From Sphingomonas sp. AX6 (GTDB taxonomy: Bacteria; Pseudomonadota; Alphaproteobacteria; Sphingomonadales; Sphingomonadaceae), in assembly GCF_902506605.1 (NCBI RefSeq), contig NZ_LR733979.1, positions 2,154,008 through 2,218,007 on the forward strand: a stretch of 64,000 bases of DNA, written 5' to 3'. The notes under the pieces were generated by a model, which was not told where the DNA came from, made no database searches, and saw only the letters and a list, made by a program, of their open reading frames with translations. Position numbers and translations under genes: made by a program. Every line of letters begins with the position of its first letter. The stretch's first letter is position 1. Of the stretch, positions 1 to 6,916 are shown piece after piece.

Positions 1-186
1 CGCGGCAGGGGGCGGCTGGATCGGCGTGGGCGCGACCGCAGCGGTCTGCGGCGGGCCGCCCGGCGCGCTGACGCACCCCGGAATGGCCAGCGCACCACCC
101 GCAACCAGTGCGGTTTTGACGAATGCCCGGCGGGAATGCGATACATTCGCCAGCCGTCCTCTTTGTTCCCCAACGCTCTCTACCAT
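1..186 (-). CDS. Lipoprotein, N-terminal part only (runs off window start)
   Basis: The minus-strand reading frame opens with ATG at 186 and is uninterrupted to base 1, giving 62 residues. It carries a twin-arginine-like N-region (SRRAFVKTAL), a hydrophobic stretch and a lipobox-like ALAIPGC, with Cys38 as the probable lipidated residue. A Pro/Ala-rich linker follows. This indicates an exported lipoprotein, possibly sent through Tat. The catalytic or functional domain lies outside the window, so no function can be given. It is divergent from an L,D-transpeptidase. A second envelope enzyme would fit, but that is only a guess from context. Confidence 0.6.
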   Translation of the reverse strand, partial: MVESVGEQRGRLANVSHSRRAFVKTALVAGGALAIPGCVSAPGGPPQTAAVAPTPIQPPPAA

Positions 187-393
187 GCCGTCCTTATAAC
201 ATGACGAGGGTTATCGGTCGGTAACCTAAAGCGAATTGGGTCCACCAGCGACCGCACGACATGCCCGGTTGGCCGCGCAACCATGGCGATTTCGTGGCAT
301 TCCCAAATCGGGACGGCAGTGGCATCCAATTGCATCGCGACGCGTTTTGCGTTCAGTATCGGGACGATAGCCCGTTGTCCTAGGGGATTCGCC

Positions 394-1074
394 ATGAACT
401 GGCCTCGGCCCTTCGCCGTCGCATTGCTGATGTCCGCAAGCGTGATCGCCGCACAGCCTGCGGAGGCGCAGATGGTGCGCATTGCCGACGATCCGCGCAG
501 CGTCGATCTGAAGAACGGCCAGTTCGGTTGGGACGACCGCGCGCTGGCCGCAACGCAAGGCGGCGAGGTCGAGATGGTGATCTCGGTCCCTGCGCAAATG
601 GCGTATATCTTTCGCGACGGACGGATGATCGGCGCGACGACGATTTCGACCGGCAAGAAGGGCAAGGCGACGCCGCTCGGCCTGTTCGAGATCCTGCAAA
701 AGCGCGAGTTCCATCGCTCCAACCTCTATTCCAACGCGCCGATGCCGTTCATGCAACGGCTGACCTGGGACGGGATCGCGCTGCACGGCGGTGACTTGCC
801 CGGCTATCCGGCGTCGCACGGTTGCATCCGGATGCCCAATGCGTTCGCCAAACGACTGTTCGCCCTGACGGCGATGGGAGGACGCGTTCTGGTGACCGAC
901 CAACGGATGCCCCAGGACTCCGCGCCGCCCACACCGCCGCCGGTGCTGACCGTGTCTGCCGACCATTACGAAAGCGAACGATACGCGTTCGTGACCGCAG
1001 ACAAGCGGCTCGCGCCCAGTCCCGGACAGCCGCTCTATGCGCCGAACGAAGTGGTCGCTCAGCCGCTTCGGTGA
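394..1074 (+). CDS. L,D-transpeptidase (YkuD domain), secreted
   Basis: 226 residues. The Sec signal peptide covers residues 1-25 and ends in AEA-Q. The YkuD domain spans roughly residues 58-195. The family signature HGGD at 131 and SHGCIRMP at 141-148 supplies catalytic Cys144 and the two histidines 131 and 142. Such enzymes form 3-3 peptidoglycan cross-links or attach proteins to peptidoglycan in the periplasm. An in-frame ATG exists at 283, but the ATG at 394 is preferred because it places a proper signal peptide at the N-terminus and follows a purine-rich AGGGGA. The Pro-rich C-terminus has no recognisable domain. Confidence 0.9.
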   Translation: MNWPRPFAVALLMSASVIAAQPAEAQMVRIADDPRSVDLKNGQFGWDDRALAATQGGEVEMVISVPAQMAYIFRDGRMIGATTISTGKKGKATPLGLFEILQKREFHRSNLYSNAPMPFMQRLTWDGIALHGGDLPGYPASHGCIRMPNAFAKRLFALTAMGGRVLVTDQRMPQDSAPPTPPPVLTVSADHYESERYAFVTADKRLAPSPGQPLYAPNEVVAQPLR

Positions 1075-1282
1075 ATAGCCGCTTCGTTGACGCAAATCGA
1101 TGCTCCATCGAAGCGCATTTGCGATCCGGCAAGCATTTCTCCGGTGAATTACCAACCATGCGCTTGCCCGCGCGCACGCCGCGTGTGCGCTGATCGGCGT
1201 ACTTCTGCTCCTGCCTCCATTTGGGGGGGCTCGAAGCCGATCGCATCGTCCGATGCATCGGCCTAGCTAACAGGAGAAGATC

Positions 1283-1822
1283 ATGCGTGTGAAATCCGTA
1301 TTCCTGGCCGCCGCATCTGCAGCCGGCCTTTTCATCGCCGGCCCCGCGCTGGCGCAAACGACGACCGGTGGCGCGACCAACATTGACACGAACAGCGACG
1401 ACAACATTCAGGTGAATGATGTCCTCGACCTGTTTGTCGTCGATAATGCGCCCGACAGCTATTCGTCGACCTCGACTTCGAGCTGGAGCCTGTCGAAGAG
1501 CTACAGCAGCTCGGATACGGCATATCTCGTGTCGGCCAACCAATCGCTGAAGGCGATCAACATCAACAAGGAACTCGACGAAGTCGCCGACTTCGACGGA
1601 GTCGATGAGGATCAAAGCAGCGTTGGCTACAACAGCGGCAACAATTCGGTGAACGACAATGCGTTCGCCGCGTTCGCCGGCATCTCGAACAATGCCTGGA
1701 ACACCGGCTTGAATGCCAACACCCAGGCAGCAACCAACATCGCGGCAATGGGCACCGTCAACTTCGGTGTTTCGGGATGCTGCGTCGATGACGGCACCGG
1801 TGGTGGCGATACGGGCGATTGA
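1283..1822 (+). CDS. Secreted Asn/Ser/Gly-rich protein, candidate functional-amyloid subunit 1
   Basis: 179 residues with a clear Sec signal peptide (residues 1-24, ALA-Q). The mature part is low-complexity, rich in Ser, Asn, Asp and Gly, and almost free of Lys/Arg. Residues about 86-92 (NQSLKAI) and 122-151 (NSVNDNAFAAFAGI ... NTGLNANTQAA) match segments of the product of the gene starting at 1894, so the two are paralogous. A Cys pair (166-167) sits near the C-terminus; Fap fibril subunits of Pseudomonas also carry a C-terminal Cys motif (family knowledge). A strong AGGAGA ribosome site precedes the ATG. It is first in a tight operon with an exported C39 peptidase. A fibril or adhesin role is inferred from composition and neighbours, not shown. 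Confidence 0.6.
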   Translation: MRVKSVFLAAASAAGLFIAGPALAQTTTGGATNIDTNSDDNIQVNDVLDLFVVDNAPDSYSSTSTSSWSLSKSYSSSDTAYLVSANQSLKAININKELDEVADFDGVDEDQSSVGYNSGNNSVNDNAFAAFAGISNNAWNTGLNANTQAATNIAAMGTVNFGVSGCCVDDGTGGGDTGD

Positions 1823-1833
1823 TCGTTTCCCGA

Positions 1834-1861
1834 GGGACCGGATCGTTCGAGATCCGGTCCC
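1834..1861 (+). promoter_or_regulatory. Intercistronic hairpin between the two subunit-like genes
   Basis: A perfect 11-bp inverted repeat (1834-1844 with 1851-1861) with a 6-nt loop lies 12 bases after the stop of the first subunit gene and 33 bases before the next ATG. No T-run follows, so it is not a classical terminator. A partial attenuator or an mRNA 3'-end stabiliser would give more of the upstream product than of the downstream genes. The structure is directly visible; the role is inferred. Confidence 0.5.
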
Positions 1862-1893
1862 GATGTCGGCTAATTCTTTAGGGGAGTGGGATC

Positions 1894-2253
1894 ATGAAAC
1901 GGATAATCGCGACCGCAATGACGGTGGCCATGTTCACGATATCGGCAACAGCGTCCGCGCAGCAAAGCGCGCCTGATTCCGCACCGATCACGCCCGATGC
2001 CTCGTTGCCGATCTTGCTGTCGGAAACCGAACTGGCGACGACGCGCGGTGGACAGACGTTGATCATCAACAACCAGACGTTGAAGGCGATCACGTCGGGG
2101 AACGTCATCGGCGGCGATTACGTCGCAGGCGACATCAGTTTCAGCGACAATGCCTTCGCCAATTTCGCGGGAATCGGAAATTTTACCATCAACACGGGCG
2201 CACAGAACAATCTGCAAACCGCGATGATCCTGACGGTCAACGTCACCAACTGA
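1894..2253 (+). CDS. Small secreted protein with double-glycine motif, candidate amyloid subunit/nucleator
   Basis: 119 residues. Signal peptide 1-22 (ASA-Q). A 30-residue acidic segment follows, ending in SETELATTRGG (43-53), which resembles the double-glycine leader cut by C39 peptidases. The remainder (54-119) is Asn/Thr/Ile-rich with NNQTLKAI and SDNAFANFAGI, closely matching parts of the upstream 179-residue protein. Cleavage after Gly53 would release a mature protein of about 66 residues. It sits directly upstream of an exported C39 peptidase, the obvious candidate processing enzyme. The start is fixed by AGGGGAG ahead of the ATG. The function is inferred; a Fap-like minor subunit or nucleator fits best. 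Confidence 0.55.
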   Translation: MKRIIATAMTVAMFTISATASAQQSAPDSAPITPDASLPILLSETELATTRGGQTLIINNQTLKAITSGNVIGGDYVAGDISFSDNAFANFAGIGNFTINTGAQNNLQTAMILTVNVTN

Positions 2254-2265
2254 TGGGGAAGAACG

Positions 2266-3006
2266 ATGTCGCGGCGGGGATGGTTGTGTCGGGCGGCTTG
2301 CGTCGCCTTATGCGGATGGTCGGTGACGGCGCAGGCGCAGGTTCGCCTTGGCCCCGATGCCGGGGGGCATTCCGAAGTCACGGTGATGAGCTGGTGGCAG
2401 ATCCCGTTCCGATCGGTGATCCGCCAGCAATATGATTTTAGCTGCGGCTCCGCGGCGCTCGCGACGCTCCTCAACTATCATTATCACCATCCGATCAACG
2501 AGCAGCAAAGCTTTGCCGCGATGTGGCGGGTCGGCGACCGGGAGGCGATCAAGAAGGTGGGGTTTTCGCTCGCGGACATGCGCAGCTTCCTTATCTCCGA
2601 AGGCTATCGCTCCGAAGGCTTCAAGCTGACCATGACGCAGCTCGGCCAGTTGCGCCGCCCGGTGATCGTGCTGATGGACCTGGAAGGTTTCAAGCATTTC
2701 GTGGTGGTCAAAGGCATGCAGGATGGCCAGGTGCTGACCGGCGACCCCATGCTCGGCATCGTCAAATATGACGCCAAGGATTTCGAGCGTTACTGGAACG
2801 GCATCGTGCTGGCGATCATGTCCGGGCCGATCCGGGAACGCCCGATTTATAACCTAATCACCGACTGGAACCCCTGGGCGCGCGCGCCGCTGGGCGACGA
2901 GGCTTCGAACCAATTTTCCATCGGCGACCTGACCACGTTTCTGCCGCCGGAATATCAGATTTCACCGACCCTGTTGCTCGACGTGCGCGTCGGCACGGTC
3001 AATTGA
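2266..3006 (+). CDS. Exported C39-family cysteine peptidase (FapD-like)
   Basis: 246 residues with an N-terminal signal sequence ending near AQA-Q25. The peptidase C39 triad is visible: Gln54/55 and Cys60 in RQQYDFSCGSAAL, His144 in FKHFVVVKG, and Asp160 in LTGDPMLG. Unlike bacteriocin-exporter C39 domains, there is no ABC transporter or transmembrane part, so it acts as a stand-alone enzyme outside the cytoplasm. FapD of the Pseudomonas Fap amyloid system has the same design (established). It starts 12 bases after the upstream secreted protein and is followed 11 bases later by another. Two neighbours carry RGG double-glycine motifs that it could cleave. Residues 165-246 are specific to this group and unassigned. 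Confidence 0.8.
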   Translation: MSRRGWLCRAACVALCGWSVTAQAQVRLGPDAGGHSEVTVMSWWQIPFRSVIRQQYDFSCGSAALATLLNYHYHHPINEQQSFAAMWRVGDREAIKKVGFSLADMRSFLISEGYRSEGFKLTMTQLGQLRRPVIVLMDLEGFKHFVVVKGMQDGQVLTGDPMLGIVKYDAKDFERYWNGIVLAIMSGPIRERPIYNLITDWNPWARAPLGDEASNQFSIGDLTTFLPPEYQISPTLLLDVRVGTVN

Positions 3007-3017
3007 GGGAGGTCGTG

Positions 3018-3605
3018 ATGCGACCCATCGTCCACACGCTGATCCTGTTGCCCGCCGCGCTGCTGCTGGCGGCGAATGACCGGGTGGTGCCCACGACCAG
3101 CGACGAACTCGACCTGACCGCGCTCGAGGCGCTGGATGAAAGCCTGCTCGCCGAAGAGCGCGGCGGTTTTACCATGAACGGCATGACCATCTCGCTCGGC
3201 GCGGAATTCCGCACCTATATCAAGGACGAACTCGTCCTGCGTACGACCGTCAGTTGGCGGCCGGAAGGCATGACGCGCGACGAATGGGCGTCCGCTGCGA
3301 TCAGCCAGGCCACCGCCGAACAACTGCGCGATGGCGTGTTGTCGGGCAACGGCATCACGATGCGAGTCGGCGACCAGAGCGTATATCTGGCCAATGCCGG
3401 CCAGACCGCGCTTATTCACCGTACCGATGGCGGGCTGCAGAATGTCCTGCTCAACACCGCCAGCAATACCGACATCCGGCAGGAAGCCGATATCGCGCTC
3501 GACATTGCGGGTTATGCGGCGTTCGGCGGGGCGATTACCGATGCGATGCGGATATCGGGTTTGAACGACGCGATCGATCATTCGGCGATCGGCACCTTGC
3601 CCTGA
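3018..3605 (+). CDS. Secreted protein with double-glycine motif, candidate accessory Fap-like component
   Basis: 195 residues from the ATG at 3018; an upstream in-frame TTG at 3003 is disfavoured because GGGAGG sits just before the ATG. Signal peptide about 1-19. An acidic propeptide-like segment then ends in DESLLAEERGG (40-50), sharing the E-x-x-L-A-x-x-R-G-G pattern with the protein encoded at 1894. The rest has alternating polar and hydrophobic residues with N/G/T/S-rich stretches (about 118-165), consistent with beta structure. No named family was recognised. Its position after the C39 gene resembles fapE in Fap operons. It is the last gene before a strong terminator. Confidence 0.5.
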   Translation: MRPIVHTLILLPAALLLAANDRVVPTTSDELDLTALEALDESLLAEERGGFTMNGMTISLGAEFRTYIKDELVLRTTVSWRPEGMTRDEWASAAISQATAEQLRDGVLSGNGITMRVGDQSVYLANAGQTALIHRTDGGLQNVLLNTASNTDIRQEADIALDIAGYAAFGGAITDAMRISGLNDAIDHSAIGTLP

Positions 3606-3638
3606 TCGCCCCGACCCCGTCTTCGACGTTGCCCGGGC

Positions 3639-3679
3639 GCCCGCGGACTCACCCCCCTGAGTCCGCGGGCTTTTTCTTT
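3639..3679 (+). terminator. Rho-independent terminator of the Fap-like operon
   Basis: A perfect 13-bp GC-rich stem (3639-3651 with 3658-3670) with a 6-C loop is followed directly by TTTTTCTTT (3671-3679). It lies 33 bases after the last plus-strand stop and just short of the convergent outer membrane protein gene. No T-run follows on the minus strand, so it should terminate only plus-strand transcription. Confidence 0.9.
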
Positions 3680-3683
3680 AGCT

Positions 3684-4952
3684 TCAGAATGTCCAGGGCG
3701 CGCGGACGGTGATCCCGATGTCGGGCGCGTCCTGCGTCACGCCGATTTCGAACGCCACGTTGAGCGCCGATTTGGGATTGAGCCGGTACGACATGCCGAA
3801 CGTCAGCGATCCGACCTGAAGCGGCCTAGATTGCTCCACGGTCCCCCCGATTTCGGTGCTGGTCGCGAAGATGTAGCTGTGACGATAGCCCATCGAATAG
3901 GAAAAGCGCGGGTTGAGCGCGAAGCCGAACCCGAGGCTGCCACTGATCGCATCGCCGGGATCGACACGACCGACGGCGGCGCCGCCGACATTCCGATCGA
4001 CGTTGCGCGGAAGATGCGCGAGATAGCCTGCACTGCCGAAGATCACCACCGGGTCGGACGGCAGCAGCATATTGATCGACGGCTGGATGCCCCAGAACCC
4101 CGAGCCCGTCGACAGGCCGGTGGCGACGCCGAATTCGTCGTATCCGATCGAGAACGGCCCGCGTCCGGTATCGCTCTTCACCCGCAATCCGGCGATGAAG
4201 ATGGGGTTCATCCCCTTTTGGCCGTTGAGCTGATAGCGCGCACCGAATTCAACGTCGCCGATATCGTTTCCTTCGAGGCTGATCGATCGGACGATTCCTT
4301 CGTCGCGTTGCTGGGCGACCTCGATCCGGTCGTAACGGTGAACGAACGGCACCCGCACTTCGAACTCGAGCCGCGAGGTAAGGCCATAGCGCGCGCCGAG
4401 CGTACTGACGAACGAGTCGCGCCGGGCCTTGCTCGCTTCAATCAGCCCGACCTGGATGCCGGGGATCAATTCGAAGCCGCGGAATACCAGGCGATCGGTC
4501 GCCGACTGGTTATATTCCAGACTGGGGTCGAACACCAATCGACCGCGCGGCGTCAGCACCCCTTGTTCCTGAGGGACGGCAGCGGCCTGGATCCGGGTGT
4601 CGGCCTCGACCGCCTGGCGTTCGCCCACCGGCGCATCGGGCATCGGCACATCCTGTCCGGGCGCGGGCGGCGGCGGGGGGGTGTTCTGGATGCCGGAAAA
4701 GCGGTTGCCGCCCGGATAGCCCATGCCGCGATAGGTGACGAGTTCGTCGGCGCTGACGATCTTGCGAAGCGCCTCGATCTCGGCCTGTTGTTCGTCGATC
4801 TGCGTCTGCTGGGCACGGATCAGCGCTTCCAGCCGGCGGATATCATTTGCGACATTCGCGTCCTGCGCCAGTACGGGCGGCGCCGCGGTACACAGGAGCA
4901 TTGTCGCAAAGGCCAAGGTCGAAACTGTCGAACGACGGGTACGAGCACGCAT
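3684..4952 (-). CDS. Outer membrane beta-barrel with N-terminal coiled coil (FapF-like pore candidate)
   Basis: 422 residues from the ATG at 4952, placed 5 bases after a perfect AGGAGG; a GTG at 4958 overlaps that site and is disfavoured. Domain order: signal peptide (1-27, VLA-Q); a short heptad-rich coiled coil (about 32-64, rich in Q/E/L/I); a Pro-rich linker with PPPPPAP (about 88-100); then about 280 residues of amphipathic beta strands ending in a terminal Phe (APWTF), the usual outer membrane barrel signature. FapF, the trimeric Fap secretion pore, has the same coiled-coil, linker and barrel plan (established). The barrel may also be scored as a phenol/MetA-type transporter domain. It is convergent with the C39 operon rather than inside it. 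Assignment rests on architecture and context. Confidence 0.6.
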   Translation of the reverse strand: MRARTRRSTVSTLAFATMLLCTAAPPVLAQDANVANDIRRLEALIRAQQTQIDEQQAEIEALRKIVSADELVTYRGMGYPGGNRFSGIQNTPPPPPAPGQDVPMPDAPVGERQAVEADTRIQAAAVPQEQGVLTPRGRLVFDPSLEYNQSATDRLVFRGFELIPGIQVGLIEASKARRDSFVSTLGARYGLTSRLEFEVRVPFVHRYDRIEVAQQRDEGIVRSISLEGNDIGDVEFGARYQLNGQKGMNPIFIAGLRVKSDTGRGPFSIGYDEFGVATGLSTGSGFWGIQPSINMLLPSDPVVIFGSAGYLAHLPRNVDRNVGGAAVGRVDPGDAISGSLGFGFALNPRFSYSMGYRHSYIFATSTEIGGTVEQSRPLQVGSLTFGMSYRLNPKSALNVAFEIGVTQDAPDIGITVRAPWTF

Positions 4953-4975
4953 GTCCACCTCCTGTCATTTGTCGT

Positions 4976-5608
4976 TTACGCCACGAGTTGCTGGGGTTGC
5001 GGGGGATCGAATTCGCGTGGATCGATGCCCGAGATCTCCGCAAGCCGGTCGGGGGCGACCACCTGAAAATGATGGTGGGCGACGATGCGGATCAGCCCGC
5101 GCCGCGCCAGATCGCAAAGCGTGCGGCTGACCGTGTGCATGGTCAGGCCCAGATGATCGGCGATATCGACGCGTGGCATCGGCAGGTCGAATGCGGCGCG
5201 GTTCCCAAGCCGCTTGCTCATGCACAGAATGAATCCCGCGAGCCGCTCCGTCGCAGTCGGCAGGCCCATCAGGGCCAGACACTGATGGGTGTCGCGCACG
5301 ACGCGTCCCCAGGGCGCGGACGCATGGGCATGCTCGCCCCCGAATGCGTGATAGGAAAGGATCATCGGGGTGAGCGACTCGGCACAGGCATCGCGGTTGC
5401 CATATTCGAGCCCAATGACGTCGCCCGGCACCGCAAAGGCCAGCACCTGCCGTCGCCCATCGCACCGGAATTGGCAGACGCGGGCAATGCCCTCGACCAC
5501 TTCGTACCAGCCTCGGGCGACATCACCCTGCCGGAATATCGTGGCGTCACGCGTGAAATGGCGTCGCGTAGCCGCGGGCTGACAGCCCTCTTGCCGGTCG
5601 AAATCCAT
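4976..5608 (-). CDS. Crp/Fnr-family transcriptional regulator (FixK-like)
   Basis: 210 residues from the ATG at 5608, which has AGGGG upstream; the frame is open further upstream but without family similarity. The N-terminal cyclic-nucleotide-binding-type fold is seen from FRQGDVARGWYEVVEG through DGRRQVLAFAVPGDVIGLE. The C-terminal winged helix holds DIADHLGLTMHTVSRTL followed by L-x-R-x-GLI, the Fnr/FixK recognition helix pattern. There is no N-terminal Cys cluster, so an oxygen-sensing iron-sulfur centre is unlikely. It is divergent from a FixJ-like gene. No convincing TTGAT-N4-ATCAA box was found between them. Confidence 0.85.
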   Translation of the reverse strand: MDFDRQEGCQPAATRRHFTRDATIFRQGDVARGWYEVVEGIARVCQFRCDGRRQVLAFAVPGDVIGLEYGNRDACAESLTPMILSYHAFGGEHAHASAPWGRVVRDTHQCLALMGLPTATERLAGFILCMSKRLGNRAAFDLPMPRVDIADHLGLTMHTVSRTLCDLARRGLIRIVAHHHFQVVAPDRLAEISGIDPREFDPPQPQQLVA

Positions 5609-5932
5609 GCTTTGCCCCTGTTCGTCTAAAACGACGCTCGAGTGGCATCCGGCTAATGCCGGTTGAAGGATCACGGCCCGAAAAGACCCCCTGCCTGGCA
5701 CTGGCATACTAAGGGCGAGACATGATATACATCCGTAATGATCCCGATTGCGCGGCTCCGTGATTCTACGGCAGCGCATCGGAGGAAGGCCGGCTGTATC
5801 GCCGGACAAGGCCGAAAGCGGTCGACGAATGCCGAGAGTCGCGTGTCGTTTTTTCGATACCTCTTTGCGATCGCGCAATCGTAAACCGGCAGTTTTGCGT
5901 CATTGCGTGAGCATCCCGATGGGAGGGCGAGC
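5609..5932. promoter_or_regulatory. Divergent intergenic region between the Crp-like and FixJ-like genes
   Basis: These 324 bases hold no convincing gene. They must contain the start signals of both divergent regulators. The right end has GGGAGGGCGAGC, the ribosome site of the FixJ-like gene; the left end has the AGGGG of the Crp-like gene. No clear palindromic operator or sigma factor box could be assigned by eye. Confidence 0.4.
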
Positions 5933-6751
5933 ATGACTGGCACCACCAACGTTTTGGACGAAAAGCGCCGCACCGCGGCGCGGGGCGCGGGGCGCGCCGT
6001 CATGAATTTCGACCGGATGACGCCGCCCCGACCGCGCGTGCGCGGCGTCGTTGGTCGCACGCCCGCGAATGACGGGCACGCGCCGGCGATCGAAATCCTG
6101 CCGCCCGGCAATGCGATGGGCGCGTCCGACGCGCAGCTCGCGATCGACGCGGGACAGCCGAACGTCGATGTCATCGTCGGCGCGGATATGCGCAGTATGG
6201 TCATGACGATTTTGGTCGAAGCCGGTTTCCTCGCGCGGTTCTGGCAACAGGGGGTGGCGTTCGTTCGCGCTGCGCCCAAGCTTGCACCGGGTTGCGTGCT
6301 GATCGACGTGCGCAAGCCCGATCGGTTCGGCATGGACGTGCAAGAGGCGATCCAGGCTTCGGGACTTGCCTGGCCGATCATCGCGATCACCAGCCAGGGC
6401 GATGTGCCGACGACGGTGGCCGTGTTGAAGGCAGGGGCGGAGACCGTGATCGAGGCACCGGTCGATAGCGAAGCGCTGCGATCCGCGATCCGCGATGCGG
6501 CGCGACGGTTGAGCGAAACCGACGCCAACGACGAAGTGCGCCACGCCTATCGCTGCCTGTCGCTGCTGACTCGCCGCGAGACCGAGGTGTTGCGCGGGCT
6601 GGTCGCGGGACTTCCCAACAAGACGATCGCCTACGACCTGGGGATCAGTCCGCGCACGGTCGAGGTGTACCGCGCCAACATCATGCATAAATTCGAGGCG
6701 CGAAGTCTGTCCGATGTGCTGCGCTACGCGTTCGCCGCGAAATTTGGCTGA
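5933..6751 (+). CDS. FixJ/LuxR-type regulator with degenerate receiver domain
   Basis: 272 residues from the ATG at 5933 (GGGAGGG upstream). Order: a 75-residue basic, unassigned N-terminus; a receiver-like domain (about 78-193); and a LuxR/FixJ helix-turn-helix (about 208-268: LTRRETEVLRGL, NKTIAYDLGISPRTVEVYRANIMHKF). The phospho-acceptor-equivalent Asp125 (LIDVRKP) remains and GDVP at 157-160 matches FixJ. However, the acidic pair at the receiver N-terminus is replaced by VGAD, and the conserved Lys of the EKP motif is Ala175 (EAP). Classical phosphorylation is therefore doubtful. No partner histidine kinase is adjacent. A tRNA gene on the opposite strand ends one base from its stop codon. 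Confidence 0.85.
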   Translation: MTGTTNVLDEKRRTAARGAGRAVMNFDRMTPPRPRVRGVVGRTPANDGHAPAIEILPPGNAMGASDAQLAIDAGQPNVDVIVGADMRSMVMTILVEAGFLARFWQQGVAFVRAAPKLAPGCVLIDVRKPDRFGMDVQEAIQASGLAWPIIAITSQGDVPTTVAVLKAGAETVIEAPVDSEALRSAIRDAARRLSETDANDEVRHAYRCLSLLTRRETEVLRGLVAGLPNKTIAYDLGISPRTVEVYRANIMHKFEARSLSDVLRYAFAAKFG

Positions 6752-6752
6752 A

Positions 6753-6829
6753 TGGCGCGCCCGGAGGGAGTCGAACCCCCGACCGAGGAGGTAGAAGCTC
6801 CTTGCTCTATCCAGCTGAGCTACGGGCGC
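6753..6829 (-). tRNA. tRNA-Arg (anticodon UCU), CCA encoded
   Basis: The minus strand folds as a full cloverleaf. The 7-bp acceptor stem is GCGCCCG with CGGGCGC, the D arm is AGCTCAGCTGGATAGAGC, and the anticodon stem AGGAG/CTCCT carries the loop CTTCTAC, giving anticodon TCT. The T arm contains GGTTCGACTCC. The 3' CCA is genomically encoded (6753-6755). It reads AGA and, by wobble, AGG codons, which are rare in this GC-rich genome. Confidence 0.95.
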
Positions 6830-6916
6830 GCACGCACGCCTCGATAGCGGCAATTGCACGGGTGCGAAACCGGGTTCATAGCCTTGCGCGTGAAGGATGT
6901 TTGCCGGGGGTGGGCG

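Noticed and set aside
1361-1380. GG after the signal peptide of the first subunit candidate (TTTGGATN)
   Set aside because: It lacks the preceding E-x-x-L-A-x-x-R pattern seen in the other two proteins, so it is not counted as a C39 site.
5609-5932. Possible Fnr/FixK box (TTGAAGGATCA region)
   Set aside because: The half-sites do not match TTGAT-N4-ATCAA with correct spacing, so no operator is claimed.
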